Source: Longimicrobium sp. (GTDB lineage Bacteria > Gemmatimonadota > Gemmatimonadetes > Longimicrobiales > Longimicrobiaceae). From it: a stretch of DNA of 64,000 bases. The stretch lies in assembly GCF_036388275.1 (NCBI RefSeq), contig NZ_DASVSF010000053.1, positions 1-64,000 of the forward strand, read 5' to 3'. Both the position numbers and the translations under genes were made by a program. Position 1 is the stretch's first letter. Each line of letters opens with the position of its first letter. Positions 27,313 to 34,441 of the stretch are shown here, piece after piece. The notes beneath the pieces were generated by a model. That model did not search any database. It saw nothing but the letters and a program-made list of their open reading frames with translations, and was not told the DNA's origin.

Positions 27313-27392
27313 GTCCTGGTCCTCGGCGGCCGGGCTGTCTGCGAGAGACCCCTTGGCTTTGCGGACCGGCCTCGCAGCCGGGGTGCCTTTTT
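27313..27392 (-). ncRNA. Candidate c-di-GMP-I (GEMM-I) riboswitch in the subtilase leader
   Basis: On the minus strand, 50 to 130 bases before the start codon, the order of GEMM-I hallmarks is visible. First comes AAAGGCACC, then a CCGGC/GCCGG stem-loop. CGCAAAGCCAAGGGGTCT is followed by a GTCT/AGAC helix and by AGCCCGGCCGCCGAGG. The conserved CGCAAAGCC core and the A-G-C-C-C-G-G bulge match the family layout. Downstream, CTCCCACG (27307-27300) can pair with CGTGGAG (27277-27271), which contains the Shine-Dalgarno, giving a possible translational off-state. The call comes from reading the consensus by eye, not from a covariance model. Confidence 0.55.
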
Positions 27393-27951
27393 CGGGGAAG
27401 GGTGGAACGCCCGGCGCGACGGGACCGTCGGTGGGCGTCACTCAATATACCCGCCGAACGAACGTACGTCAACTCCCCGCCGGATGCTAAAGCGTTGGAG
27501 GAGAGCCGTTTGCAATTTCTGCGGGTCGCGCCTTTGACGTCCTTGCGCTACGCGCGCCGGCAGACGCACTCCATCCGCCGTCCCGGTTCCTCGCCCGCCC
27601 GTTCGCCTCACGAACCCCCGTGTGGCCTTCCCTGTCCCGCGCGCCGCGGCATGGCGCGGACGCTGCCTAACACCCGAGGGCTCACCCTCCACCCCGTTTC
27701 TCGCATCTTGTTGCAAACGCACGACTTGGCCCGCAGGCAGCCGGCTCCCGCAAACGGAGGAAATCGTCCGGAATCCGGACGAGACGGCGCGGGAGGAGGA
27801 ATGCAGGAGGTTGCGGGAGCGGCAGTTACACGGATTCGTACGGATTTCGGGCAGCGGCCCGGGCGGACGGATCACGGACGGTGAGACTCGCGGCCCCACA
27901 CGGGCCGCCAACCTGGGAAGGCGCGCAGCCGTGCGCCGGGAAAGGAACACG
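27393..27951. other. Intergenic region upstream of riboswitch and response regulator
   Basis: 560 bases separate two divergent transcripts. It should hold the promoter for the riboswitch-controlled subtilase and the one for the response regulator at 27952. Nothing resembling a protein with normal codon bias was found, and no clear hexamer pairs were recognised. Confidence 0.4.
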
Positions 27952-28323
27952 ATGAACCGCACGATTCTGCTCGTCGACGACGAGGACGACATCCGCGAGG
28001 TCGCGCAGGTCACGCTCGAAATGACGGCGGGGTGGGAGGTGCACACCGCGCAGGACGGGCTGGAGGGCGTGGCCATGGCGCGCCAGTGGCGGCCGGATGC
28101 CATCCTGCTGGACGTGATGATGCCGGGGATGGATGGCCCCAACACCGTCAGGGCGCTGCGGACCGATCCCTCCACGGCGGGCATCCCCGTGCTGCTGCTG
28201 ACTGCCAAGGTGCGCTCGTGCGACCGCCGCGGCTTCTCGGAGCTGGACGTGGCCGGCGTGCTCTCGAAGCCGTTCGACCCGATGGAGCTGGCCAGCCAGG
28301 TCTCGGCCGCGCTGGGCTGGTGA
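27952..28323 (+). CDS. Stand-alone response regulator (receiver only)
   Basis: 123 residues from an ATG preceded by GGGAAAGG. It is a single receiver domain: acidic pocket VDDEDDI, acceptor Asp54 (LLDVMMPGMDGPN), switch Thr in LLLTAKV, and Lys in LSKPFDP. There is no output domain, so it acts by phosphotransfer or protein contact. No kinase is adjacent; a second receiver follows 240 bases downstream. It could accept phosphate from one of the hybrid kinases in the left half of the window. Confidence 0.9.
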   Translation: MNRTILLVDDEDDIREVAQVTLEMTAGWEVHTAQDGLEGVAMARQWRPDAILLDVMMPGMDGPNTVRALRTDPSTAGIPVLLLTAKVRSCDRRGFSELDVAGVLSKPFDPMELASQVSAALGW

Positions 28324-28565
28324 AGCCCCGGGCCGGGCACCCGCCCGGCCGCGGACACCGCCGCCCCGCGATCATGGCATCGCGGGGGTCCAGCGGCGCA
28401 CGCCCATTCCCCCGCATACAAGCCGACTTCATTCCCCGGCAAAAGACGCCAAAGTGGCGCTCACCCACGGGTGGGGGATAGATTCAGGCCTGTCCCGGCC
28501 GTTCGTCCTTGCGCATCGCACGCGAGGGGAGCGGACACCTGCAGGCCGCCTTGCCCCGAGACGAC

Positions 28566-28967
28566 GTGACCGAATCCACGGAAACCGCCCGCGAGCCGCG
28601 CGCCACCATCCTGGTGGTGGACGACGACGACGGCGTCCGGCGCATCTCGCGCCGCATGCTGGAGCGCTCCGGCTACCACGTGCTGGAGGCCGCGACGGGA
28701 CCCGAGGCCCTGGACGTGGCCGCGAGCCACGAGGGGCCCATAGACCTGATGGTCGTGGACGTGCTGATGCCCGGGATGACGGGCAACCAGGCGTCGCACC
28801 ACCTGCGCGACCTGCGGCCCGGCGTTCCCATCCTGTGCATCTCCGGGCACCCCGAGAACGAGGTGGTGCGCTATGGCATCGCCGGCCACGGCACCGCCTT
28901 CCTGCAAAAGCCCTTCACCTTCGAGCAGCTCGCCGGCGCCGTCCAGGCGCTGATCGGCGCGCACTGA
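28566..28967 (+). CDS. Stand-alone response regulator (receiver only)
   Basis: 133 residues from a GTG at 28566; a TTG at 28509 would add 19 residues without domain support, and neither has a strong ribosome site. The receiver has VVDDDDGVRRI, acceptor Asp65 (MVVDVLMPGMTGNQ), a Ser switch (LCISGHPEN) and Lys (LQKPFTFEQL). The S-G-H-P-E pattern resembles receivers found in hybrid kinases of the FixL/NtrB type, such as the one at 6406, so it may have been a detached receiver of that class. No output domain. Confidence 0.85.
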   Translation: MTESTETAREPRATILVVDDDDGVRRISRRMLERSGYHVLEAATGPEALDVAASHEGPIDLMVVDVLMPGMTGNQASHHLRDLRPGVPILCISGHPENEVVRYGIAGHGTAFLQKPFTFEQLAGAVQALIGAH

Positions 28968-29288
28968 CCCATCGGGGGCCCCGGCCCCCGCGCGGACCTC
29001 CCCGGTCCGCATCGAACACGCGGCGCCCCGCCCGTACGAAATCCGCACACTTTCCCAGAATCTCCAGCAACGACGCGGAACTTCCCCCTCCCGCCTCCCC
29101 CGCCCCGTCCGGAATCCGCACGATCCCCGCCCCTTCCGCGACCCTCCCGGGAATTCCATAACTCCATCCCGACAAACAACATAGGGCGAACCGCCATCGC
29201 GGAACGCCATTCGCCTTGTCCAGGGCCAGCCGCCGCGAGGGTCCGACAGGGGACCCGCGGACCGAACCCCCCGAACGGAGACCTTCCC
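28968..29288. other. Intergenic region with a GC hairpin
   Basis: The stop of the receiver gene is followed by CGGGGGC-CCCG-GCCCCCG at 28973-28990, a hairpin without T-tract. The remaining 300 bases are C-rich on the plus strand, with no gene that I can support before the small ORF at 29289. Confidence 0.4.
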
Positions 29289-29411
29289 ATGACCCGCTAC
29301 GAACGCCTCGAGGCCCGCGCCCGCTTCGCCCGCTCGCTTCGCCTGGCCATGCAGGCCGCCACGGCGCTCACCACCTGCATGGTGGCCGCGTACGCCGGCG
29401 CCCTGCTGTAG
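29289..29411 (+). CDS. 40-residue membrane microprotein
   Basis: The ATG at 29289 follows GGAG by eight bases. The product begins with a basic amphipathic stretch (MTRYERLEARARFARSLRL) and ends in one hydrophobic helix (about 20-40: AMQAATALTTCMVAAYAGALL). It lies 58 bases upstream of the degenerate HD-GYP regulator, in the same direction. Because it is short, coding is supported only by the ribosome site, GC-rich third positions and position. Confidence 0.45.
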   Translation: MTRYERLEARARFARSLRLAMQAATALTTCMVAAYAGALL

Positions 29412-29469
29412 GCCCATCCATCGCCCGCCTTCATCGAACTTCCCTCCACGTCTCGCCCAGGAAACCGCC

Positions 29470-30465
29470 ATGATGTTCACCGGACGCATTCTCATCGTCA
29501 GCGACCGCCGCGACGTGATCGCCGAGCTCGAGCCCATCATCCGGGCCGGCCAGCACCTGGCCAGCGTGGTGCCCGACGGCCAGGAAGCGCTCCACGTGCT
29601 CGAAGACGGGCTGGTCCCCGACGTGATGATCAGCGACCTGGGCTGCGAGCGCTCGTACGACCACATCGCCTACGTGCGCCGCTTCCGCGAGCTGAACGGG
29701 GCGGGATGCCACCTGGTGGTCACCGAGCCGGGCGCGCCGTTCAGCGGGCCGGGGCGGGCCGTCAACGACCGCTTCGCCGTGCTTCCCCGCCCCTTCGACA
29801 CGGCCCGGGTGAGCACGCAGCTGGAAGACGCCCTGCGCCGGGTGGAGCAGGACTTCCGCGCCCTGCGGGCAGAGATGTGGCGGTCGATGGACCGGCTGAA
29901 GCGCGAGGTGGAAGACGCCCGCGGCGAGATGGTGCAGGCGCTGGCGCGCACGATCGGCGCGCGCGACGTGTACATGCACGGCCACTGCGAGCGCGTGGGC
30001 GACATGTGCCGCAAGATCGCGCTGGTGCTGAACCTGAACGACGAGCGCACCCACCTGCTTTCCACGGCCGCGCAGCTCCACGAGCTGGGCAAGATCTCGG
30101 TGCCGGTGGAGCTGCTTCACAAGACGGAGCCGCTGGACGCGGGCGAGCTGGAGCGCATTCGCGGGCACTTCAAGGTGGGCGCCGAGATCGTGCGCGGGGT
30201 GCCGTCGCTGCAGCCGCTGGCCGCGGTCATCGAGCACCTGGGCACCGACCACGCCGACCTGGCCACGCACGTGCCGCCCGACGCGCCGGAGTACCTGCTG
30301 ATCGGCATCCTGCGGGTGGTGGACGTGTGGGATGCCATGAACCACGCGCGCGCCTACCGCCCGGCGATGTCGCGCGGCTACTGGGAGCCCCTGCTGCGGG
30401 ATGGAGCCGAAGACCGCTTTCACCCGGCGGCCGTGGCGGCGCTCTTCCGCGTGCTGGGCGACTGA
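29470..30465 (+). CDS. Response regulator with degenerate HD-GYP domain
   Basis: 331 residues. The N-terminal receiver has a putative acceptor Asp56 (ISDLGCERS), but the usual M-P-x-M-D-G is replaced, and the conserved Lys is Arg (LPRPFD). After a coiled linker (about 112-155) comes an HD-GYP fold. The metal-binding HD is HE (LHELGKIS, 204-205), and the region that should read HHExxDGxGYP is IEHLGTDHADLATHVP, so the GYP motif is absent. It is therefore probably not a c-di-GMP phosphodiesterase and may serve as a binding or scaffold protein. The full-length active relative lies 1.6 kb downstream. Confidence 0.85.
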   Translation: MMFTGRILIVSDRRDVIAELEPIIRAGQHLASVVPDGQEALHVLEDGLVPDVMISDLGCERSYDHIAYVRRFRELNGAGCHLVVTEPGAPFSGPGRAVNDRFAVLPRPFDTARVSTQLEDALRRVEQDFRALRAEMWRSMDRLKREVEDARGEMVQALARTIGARDVYMHGHCERVGDMCRKIALVLNLNDERTHLLSTAAQLHELGKISVPVELLHKTEPLDAGELERIRGHFKVGAEIVRGVPSLQPLAAVIEHLGTDHADLATHVPPDAPEYLLIGILRVVDVWDAMNHARAYRPAMSRGYWEPLLRDGAEDRFHPAAVAALFRVLGD

Positions 30466-30528
30466 GGGACTTCGGCGGTAGGGGCGAGCCCCGCCTGGGA
30501 CGGCTGAAGCCGCGGCAATGAACGCGGA

Positions 30529-30553
30529 AAGCCCCGCAAACGGCGCGGGGCTT
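30529..30553 (+). terminator. Hairpin after the degenerate HD-GYP gene
   Basis: AAGCCCCGC pairs with GCGGGGCTT around a seven-base loop, between the rightward HD-GYP gene and the leftward sigma-54 activator. It can serve both directions and has the same stem type as 6003-6043. Confidence 0.6.
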
Positions 30554-30622
30554 CACGACCAGGGGACGGCGGGCGGTACCGTTGTGACTTTCCCTACGTT
30601 CGTTACCGTCGCTACCGTGGTT

Positions 30623-31984
30623 TTACCGGCCCGCCGCCTCCAGCCCGTACTGCGCGATCTTCGCGTGAAGGGTGCTTCGCGAGATGCCCAGCTTTTCCGC
30701 CGCGGCGGTGCGGTTGCCGTTCAGCAGGTACAGCGCGCGCTCGATGTGCCGCTGCTCCACCTGGGCGAGGGACAGGATCTCGGCGTCTTCGCGGTTGGCG
30801 CGCGGGGCGCCCCGGGCACGGAGCGGCTCGGGAAGGTGCTCCAGGTCGATGCGCTCGGCGCCCGACGCCAGCACCAGGGCGCGCTCCAACACGTTGCGCA
30901 GCTCGCGGACGTTCCCCGGCCAGGCGTACTCGGCCAGCGCCGTGGCGGCGCGCGGCGCCAGCTGCCCGGGAGAGGAGGGATGCCGGCCGCCCAGCTCGCG
31001 GAGAAAGCGGTGCATCAGCTCCAGCACGTCCTCGCGGCTGCGGTCGCGCAGCGGGGGAATGGTCAGCGGAAAGACCGACAGGCGGTAGAACAGGTCTTCG
31101 CGGAACTTGCCGGTGCGCACCTCGGCGGTCAGGTCCTTGTTGGTGGCGGCGAGCAGGCGCACGTCAACCGTCATCTCGCGGGTGCCGCCCAGGCGGCGGA
31201 AGGTGCGGGTTTCCAGCACGCGCAGCAGCTTGGGCTGCAGCTCCGGCGCCAGGTCGCCGATCTCGTCCAGGAAGAGCGTGCCCCGGTCCGCCACCTCGAA
31301 CAGCCCGCGCTTCATCTCGCGCGCGTCGGTGAACGCGCCCTTCTCGTGGCCGAACAGCTCGGAGTCCAGGAACGTGGCCGACAGCCCCGCGCAGTTGATC
31401 TCCACGAACGGCGAACGCGCCCGCGGGCTGCGCGAGTGGATCATCTGTGCCACCCAGCTCTTGCCCGTGCCGCTTTCGCCCAGCAGCAGCGCCGTGGTAT
31501 CGGCCGAGCCGGCCAGCAGCTCCACCTGCCGCGCCAGCGCCACCATCCGCGCCGACGTGCCCAGCGAGGCCGCCGTCTCGCCGCCGGCCAGCTGCCGCGA
31601 CAGCAGCTCGTTGGTGCGCCGCAGCTCCTGCTTCTCGGCCGCGCGCTCCGCCGCCACCTCCACGTGCGCCAGGTCCACCGGCTTGGTGAGGAAGGTCTCG
31701 GCGCCGGCCTGCATGGCGTCGACCGCCGTCTCCACCTCGGCGTGGCCGGTGAGCATGATCACCGCGGCGCCGCGCGACACCAGCACGTCCAGCACCTGCA
31801 GGCCCGACATGCCCGGAAGGTCCAGGTCCAGCAGCACCACGTCCGGACGGGTCGATTCCCAGCGACGGAGCCCGTCTTCGCCGCTGCCGGCCTGGTGCAC
31901 CTCCCAGCCCTTTCGCTGAAAGAAACGCGTGAGAACGCTCAGAACGCCGGGGTCGTCGTCGATGACGAGAATGGATCGTGGCAT
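30623..31984 (-). CDS. NtrC-type sigma-54-dependent response regulator
   Basis: 453 residues. Receiver acceptor is Asp53 (LLDLDLPGMSG) and Lys101 is in LTKPVD. The AAA+ domain has Walker A GESGTGKS (169-176), Walker B LFLDE (237-241), and the sigma-54 contact loop written GAFTDA instead of the usual GAFTGA (216-221). A C-terminal Fis-type helix-turn-helix reads NRTAAAEKLGISRSTLHAKI. It activates sigma-54 promoters when phosphorylated. It is divergent from the HD-GYP gene at 32070 with 85 bases between starts, suggesting a shared control region. No cognate kinase is adjacent. The Ala residues after the second GA of the loop are normal otherwise. Confidence 0.93.
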   Translation of the reverse strand: MPRSILVIDDDPGVLSVLTRFFQRKGWEVHQAGSGEDGLRRWESTRPDVVLLDLDLPGMSGLQVLDVLVSRGAAVIMLTGHAEVETAVDAMQAGAETFLTKPVDLAHVEVAAERAAEKQELRRTNELLSRQLAGGETAASLGTSARMVALARQVELLAGSADTTALLLGESGTGKSWVAQMIHSRSPRARSPFVEINCAGLSATFLDSELFGHEKGAFTDAREMKRGLFEVADRGTLFLDEIGDLAPELQPKLLRVLETRTFRRLGGTREMTVDVRLLAATNKDLTAEVRTGKFREDLFYRLSVFPLTIPPLRDRSREDVLELMHRFLRELGGRHPSSPGQLAPRAATALAEYAWPGNVRELRNVLERALVLASGAERIDLEHLPEPLRARGAPRANREDAEILSLAQVEQRHIERALYLLNGNRTAAAEKLGISRSTLHAKIAQYGLEAAGR

Positions 31985-32069
31985 CGTATGTGAAATTGGC
32001 GATCGGGTGCGCCCCGCTGCAGCCGTGAGGTCCCTGCCGGCGGCGTGGGGCGCCGCCACCGGGCGCACT

Positions 32070-33122
32070 ATGATAACACCATCGGCCCCCTCCGCGCGCA
32101 TCCTTGCGGCGGACGACGACGAGTCGGCCCTGCGCGTGCTGAACCGCATCCTGACGCGGGGCGGGTTCGGCGAGGTGCGGACCACGACGGACGGCACGCG
32201 CGTGGAGGCGATGTTCCGCGAGTTCCGCCCCGACATGGTGCTGCTGGACCTGCACATGGGCGCCATCCAGGCGCCCGAGGTCATCCGCCAGCTGCGCGCG
32301 CAGATCCCCCCCGAGGACCACGTGCCCATCCTGGTGGTCAGCGGCGACCTGTCCGACGAATCGCGGCTGGCCGTGCTGGCCGAGGGCGCCGCCGACTTCA
32401 TCAACAAGCCGTACTCCCCGGGCGAGGTGATGCTGCGCGTGCGCAACCACCTGCAGACCCGCCTGCTGCACACCGCCGTCCGCGAGCAGAACCGCACCCT
32501 GGAGGCACGCGTGCGTGAACGGACCGAGGCCCTGGAGCGCACCGCGGGCGAAGTGCTGGAGCGGCTGGCCCGCGCCGCCGAGCTGCGCGACGACGACACC
32601 GGGCTGCACACCCGCCGGGTGGGCGAGCTGGCCGGCGACCTGGCGCGGGCCATGGGCCTGCCCGAAGACCAGGTGCAGGCGCTGCGGCTGGCCTCCACCC
32701 TTCACGACATCGGCAAGATCGGCATTCCCGACTCGGTGCTGCTCAAGCCCGGCCGGCTGACCCCCGAGGAGTGGGAAGTGATGAAGTCGCACACCGTCAT
32801 CGGGGCGCGCATTTTGGCCGAGGGCTCGTCGGAGGTGGTGCGCCTGGCCGAGCAGATCGCCCGGTCGCACCACGAGCGCTGGGACGGGGGCGGCTACCCG
32901 ATGGGGCTGGCCGGCACCGACATTCCCCTTCCCGCCCGCATCGTGGCCCTGGCCGACGTGTACGACGCGCTGACCAGCGACCGCCCCTACCGCGCCGCCT
33001 GGGCGGTGCCGCGCGTGCTGGACGAGATCCGCTCGCTGCGCGGCACCCACTTCGACCCCGCCGTGGTCGACGCGTTCATGGAGGCGGTGGTGCCCTCGCT
33101 GCACGCCCGCGAAGCCGCGTGA
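32070..33122 (+). CDS. RpfG-type response regulator with intact HD-GYP domain (c-di-GMP phosphodiesterase)
   Basis: 350 residues from an ATG at 32070. The receiver has acceptor Asp60 (VLLDLHMGAIQ) and Lys113 (INKPYSPGE). A coiled linker (about 130-165) leads to the HD-GYP domain with HDIGKIGIP (His212, Asp213), HHERWDGGGYP (His267/268, GYP 275-277) and ALADVYDALTSDRPYR. All metal- and substrate-binding signatures are present, so it should hydrolyse c-di-GMP. Together with the riboswitch at 27.3 kb it makes c-di-GMP a recurring theme. It is divergently arranged with the sigma-54 activator, which could control it. Confidence 0.93.
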   Translation: MITPSAPSARILAADDDESALRVLNRILTRGGFGEVRTTTDGTRVEAMFREFRPDMVLLDLHMGAIQAPEVIRQLRAQIPPEDHVPILVVSGDLSDESRLAVLAEGAADFINKPYSPGEVMLRVRNHLQTRLLHTAVREQNRTLEARVRERTEALERTAGEVLERLARAAELRDDDTGLHTRRVGELAGDLARAMGLPEDQVQALRLASTLHDIGKIGIPDSVLLKPGRLTPEEWEVMKSHTVIGARILAEGSSEVVRLAEQIARSHHERWDGGGYPMGLAGTDIPLPARIVALADVYDALTSDRPYRAAWAVPRVLDEIRSLRGTHFDPAVVDAFMEAVVPSLHAREAA

Positions 33123-33291
33123 AAACACCGTCCGCATGCCGCCCGGTTCCCGCCGGAACACCCGGAGCAGGCCCAAACGACGTTGTAGAGCGGATTTGCG
33201 GGACAAACAGATGACGGCCGGCCGCGCGGTGGCGCCGATCCTGCATGGGCACGCCCTCGCCGCCGAAGCACGCTCCCGGCAAATAAGACCC

Positions 33292-33320
33292 TTGGCGCGC
33301 GGAGCAAATCGGCTTAGGTT
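33292..33320 (+). promoter_or_regulatory. Candidate sigma-70 promoter of the cold-shock gene
   Basis: TTGGCG (33292-33297) and TAGGTT (33315-33320) are spaced by 17 bases, leaving a leader of about 50 bases before the ATG at 33375. The local sequence is AT-richer than its surroundings. Confidence 0.4.
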
Positions 33321-33374
33321 GCCGCCAGCGAAAGTCGCTGCGCTCCATCATCAACATCCAGCACGTGGACGGAC

Positions 33375-33839
33375 ATGGCCAGGGAGACGGGAGTAGTCAA
33401 GTGGTTCAACCCGGAGAAGGGCTTCGGGTTCATTACCCGTGACAACGGGGAGAAGGACGTCTTCGTCCACCACAGCGCCATCCAGGGCGGCGGGTTCCGC
33501 ACCCTGAACGACGGCGAGCGCGTGGAGTTCGACGTCGTGCAGGGCACCAAGGGCCCCGCGGCCGAGAATGTCGTTCGCCTGGATGCGCCCGCCGATGGCG
33601 GTGGCGGTGACAGCGGCGGCAGCCGTGGCGGTGGCGGCTACGGCGGCGGCGGTGGTGGCCGCAGCGGTGGCGGCGGTGGGTACGGCGGTGGCAGTGGTGG
33701 CGGCGGCTACGGCGGTGGTGGCGGCGGCCGCGGAGGCGGCGGTGGCGGCTACGGCGGTGGTGGCGGCGGCCGTGGCGGCGGTTACGGCGGCGGTGGTGGT
33801 GGCCGCGGCCGTGGCGGCGGTGACGACGACCGCTGGTAG
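33375..33839 (+). CDS. Cold-shock domain protein with glycine-rich RGG-like tail
   Basis: 154 residues. Residues 1-70 are a standard cold-shock domain with GVVKWFNPEKGFGFITRD (RNP-1) and DVFVHHSAI (RNP-2). The rest is about 75 residues of Gly broken by Tyr, Arg and Ser, with repeated GGYGGGGGGRGGG units and an acidic end D-D-D-R-W. Most bacterial Csp proteins lack such a tail; a CSD plus Gly/Arg/Tyr-rich tail resembles plant CSD and eukaryotic RGG proteins and suggests RNA-chaperone or condensate behaviour. A strong terminator follows at 33864. Confidence 0.92.
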   Translation: MARETGVVKWFNPEKGFGFITRDNGEKDVFVHHSAIQGGGFRTLNDGERVEFDVVQGTKGPAAENVVRLDAPADGGGGDSGGSRGGGGYGGGGGGRSGGGGGYGGGSGGGGYGGGGGGRGGGGGGYGGGGGGRGGGYGGGGGGRGRGGGDDDRW

Positions 33840-33863
33840 CCGATCAGCCGGAACACAACGGAC

Positions 33864-33897
33864 GAGGCCCGGGCGCTATGCCCGGGCCTCGTTCTGT
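33864..33897 (+). terminator. Intrinsic terminator of the cold-shock gene
   Basis: GAGGCCCGGGC pairs perfectly with GCCCGGGCCTC around a five-base loop, followed by GTTCTGTTTT. Confidence 0.85.
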
Positions 33898-33920
33898 TTT
33901 CGTCCGCGTCGAACGAGCAT

Positions 33921-34001
33921 CACGCGGAGGACGCGAAGAAACGGACGAGCCGCGGAGGGCGGATGCACCTCCACGGCTCTCTTCTTTCTCCGCGGCTCCG
34001 C
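33921..34001. repeat. Intergenic inverted-repeat element, copy B
   Basis: The block order CACGCGGAGG - GAGCCGCGGAGGG - ACCTCCACGGCTCTC - CTCCGCGGCTCCG matches copy A at 218-303, with divergence in the loops. Both copies lie between a rightward gene end and a leftward gene end. Confidence 0.55.
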
Positions 34002-34046
34002 CCGGAACCGAGTCGTCGATCAGGGATGACGCGGGGAGAAATGCAA

Positions 34047-34075
34047 GAGGCCCGATCCGCGGGGGATTGGGCCTC
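34047..34075 (-). terminator. Terminator downstream of rpsU
   Basis: GAGGCCCGATCC pairs with GGATTGGGCCTC (with G-U pairs) around a five-base loop, 13 bases after the leftward rpsU stop. Confidence 0.7.
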
Positions 34076-34087
34076 TCTGCTTGCGGA

Positions 34088-34297
34088 TCAGAAGTCGAAC
34101 CGGCGGGCGGCGCGCTTGCGGTCCTTGTGACGGCGGCGCTCGGCGGCCTTCTCCTTGAGCTTCCGCGCCTCGCTGGGCTTCTCGTAGTGCCGCTTGCGGC
34201 GCATGTCCTTGAACAGACCCGAACGAATCATCCGACGGCGGAACTGCTTGAGCGCCCAATCCAGGCGGTCAGTCTCTGCAAGCTGAATCTCGACCAC
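34088..34297 (-). CDS. rpsU: 30S ribosomal protein bS21
   Basis: 69 residues from a GTG preceded by GGGAGAAG. It shows the bS21 pattern: an N-terminal MVEIQLAETDRLDWALKQFRRRM, then GLFKDMRRKRHYEKPSEARKLKEKAAERRR and a very basic C-terminus. It binds the 30S platform near the 16S rRNA 3' end and helps initiation. It is a monocistronic unit with its own terminator, here next to the cold-shock gene rather than in the classical rpsU-dnaG-rpoD operon. Confidence 0.95.
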   Translation of the reverse strand: MVEIQLAETDRLDWALKQFRRRMIRSGLFKDMRRKRHYEKPSEARKLKEKAAERRRHKDRKRAARRFDF

Positions 34298-34441
34298 GTC
34301 TTCTCCCTTCTGAGGAAACGATTGAAGACCCGCGCAGACGTGCCCCGGGTCTCCCGATTCTCCATCAATCCCATGACCAGACCCTCAAAATAATCGATTT
34401 TCCGCACAAGTCAACCAGGGGTCCACACGCGGATGCCGGGG

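Noticed and set aside
33600..33835. Short tandem GGC-rich repeats, considered as a possible CRISPR or VNTR locus
   Set aside because: The repeats are in frame and encode the Gly-rich tail of the cold-shock protein; there are no spacers.
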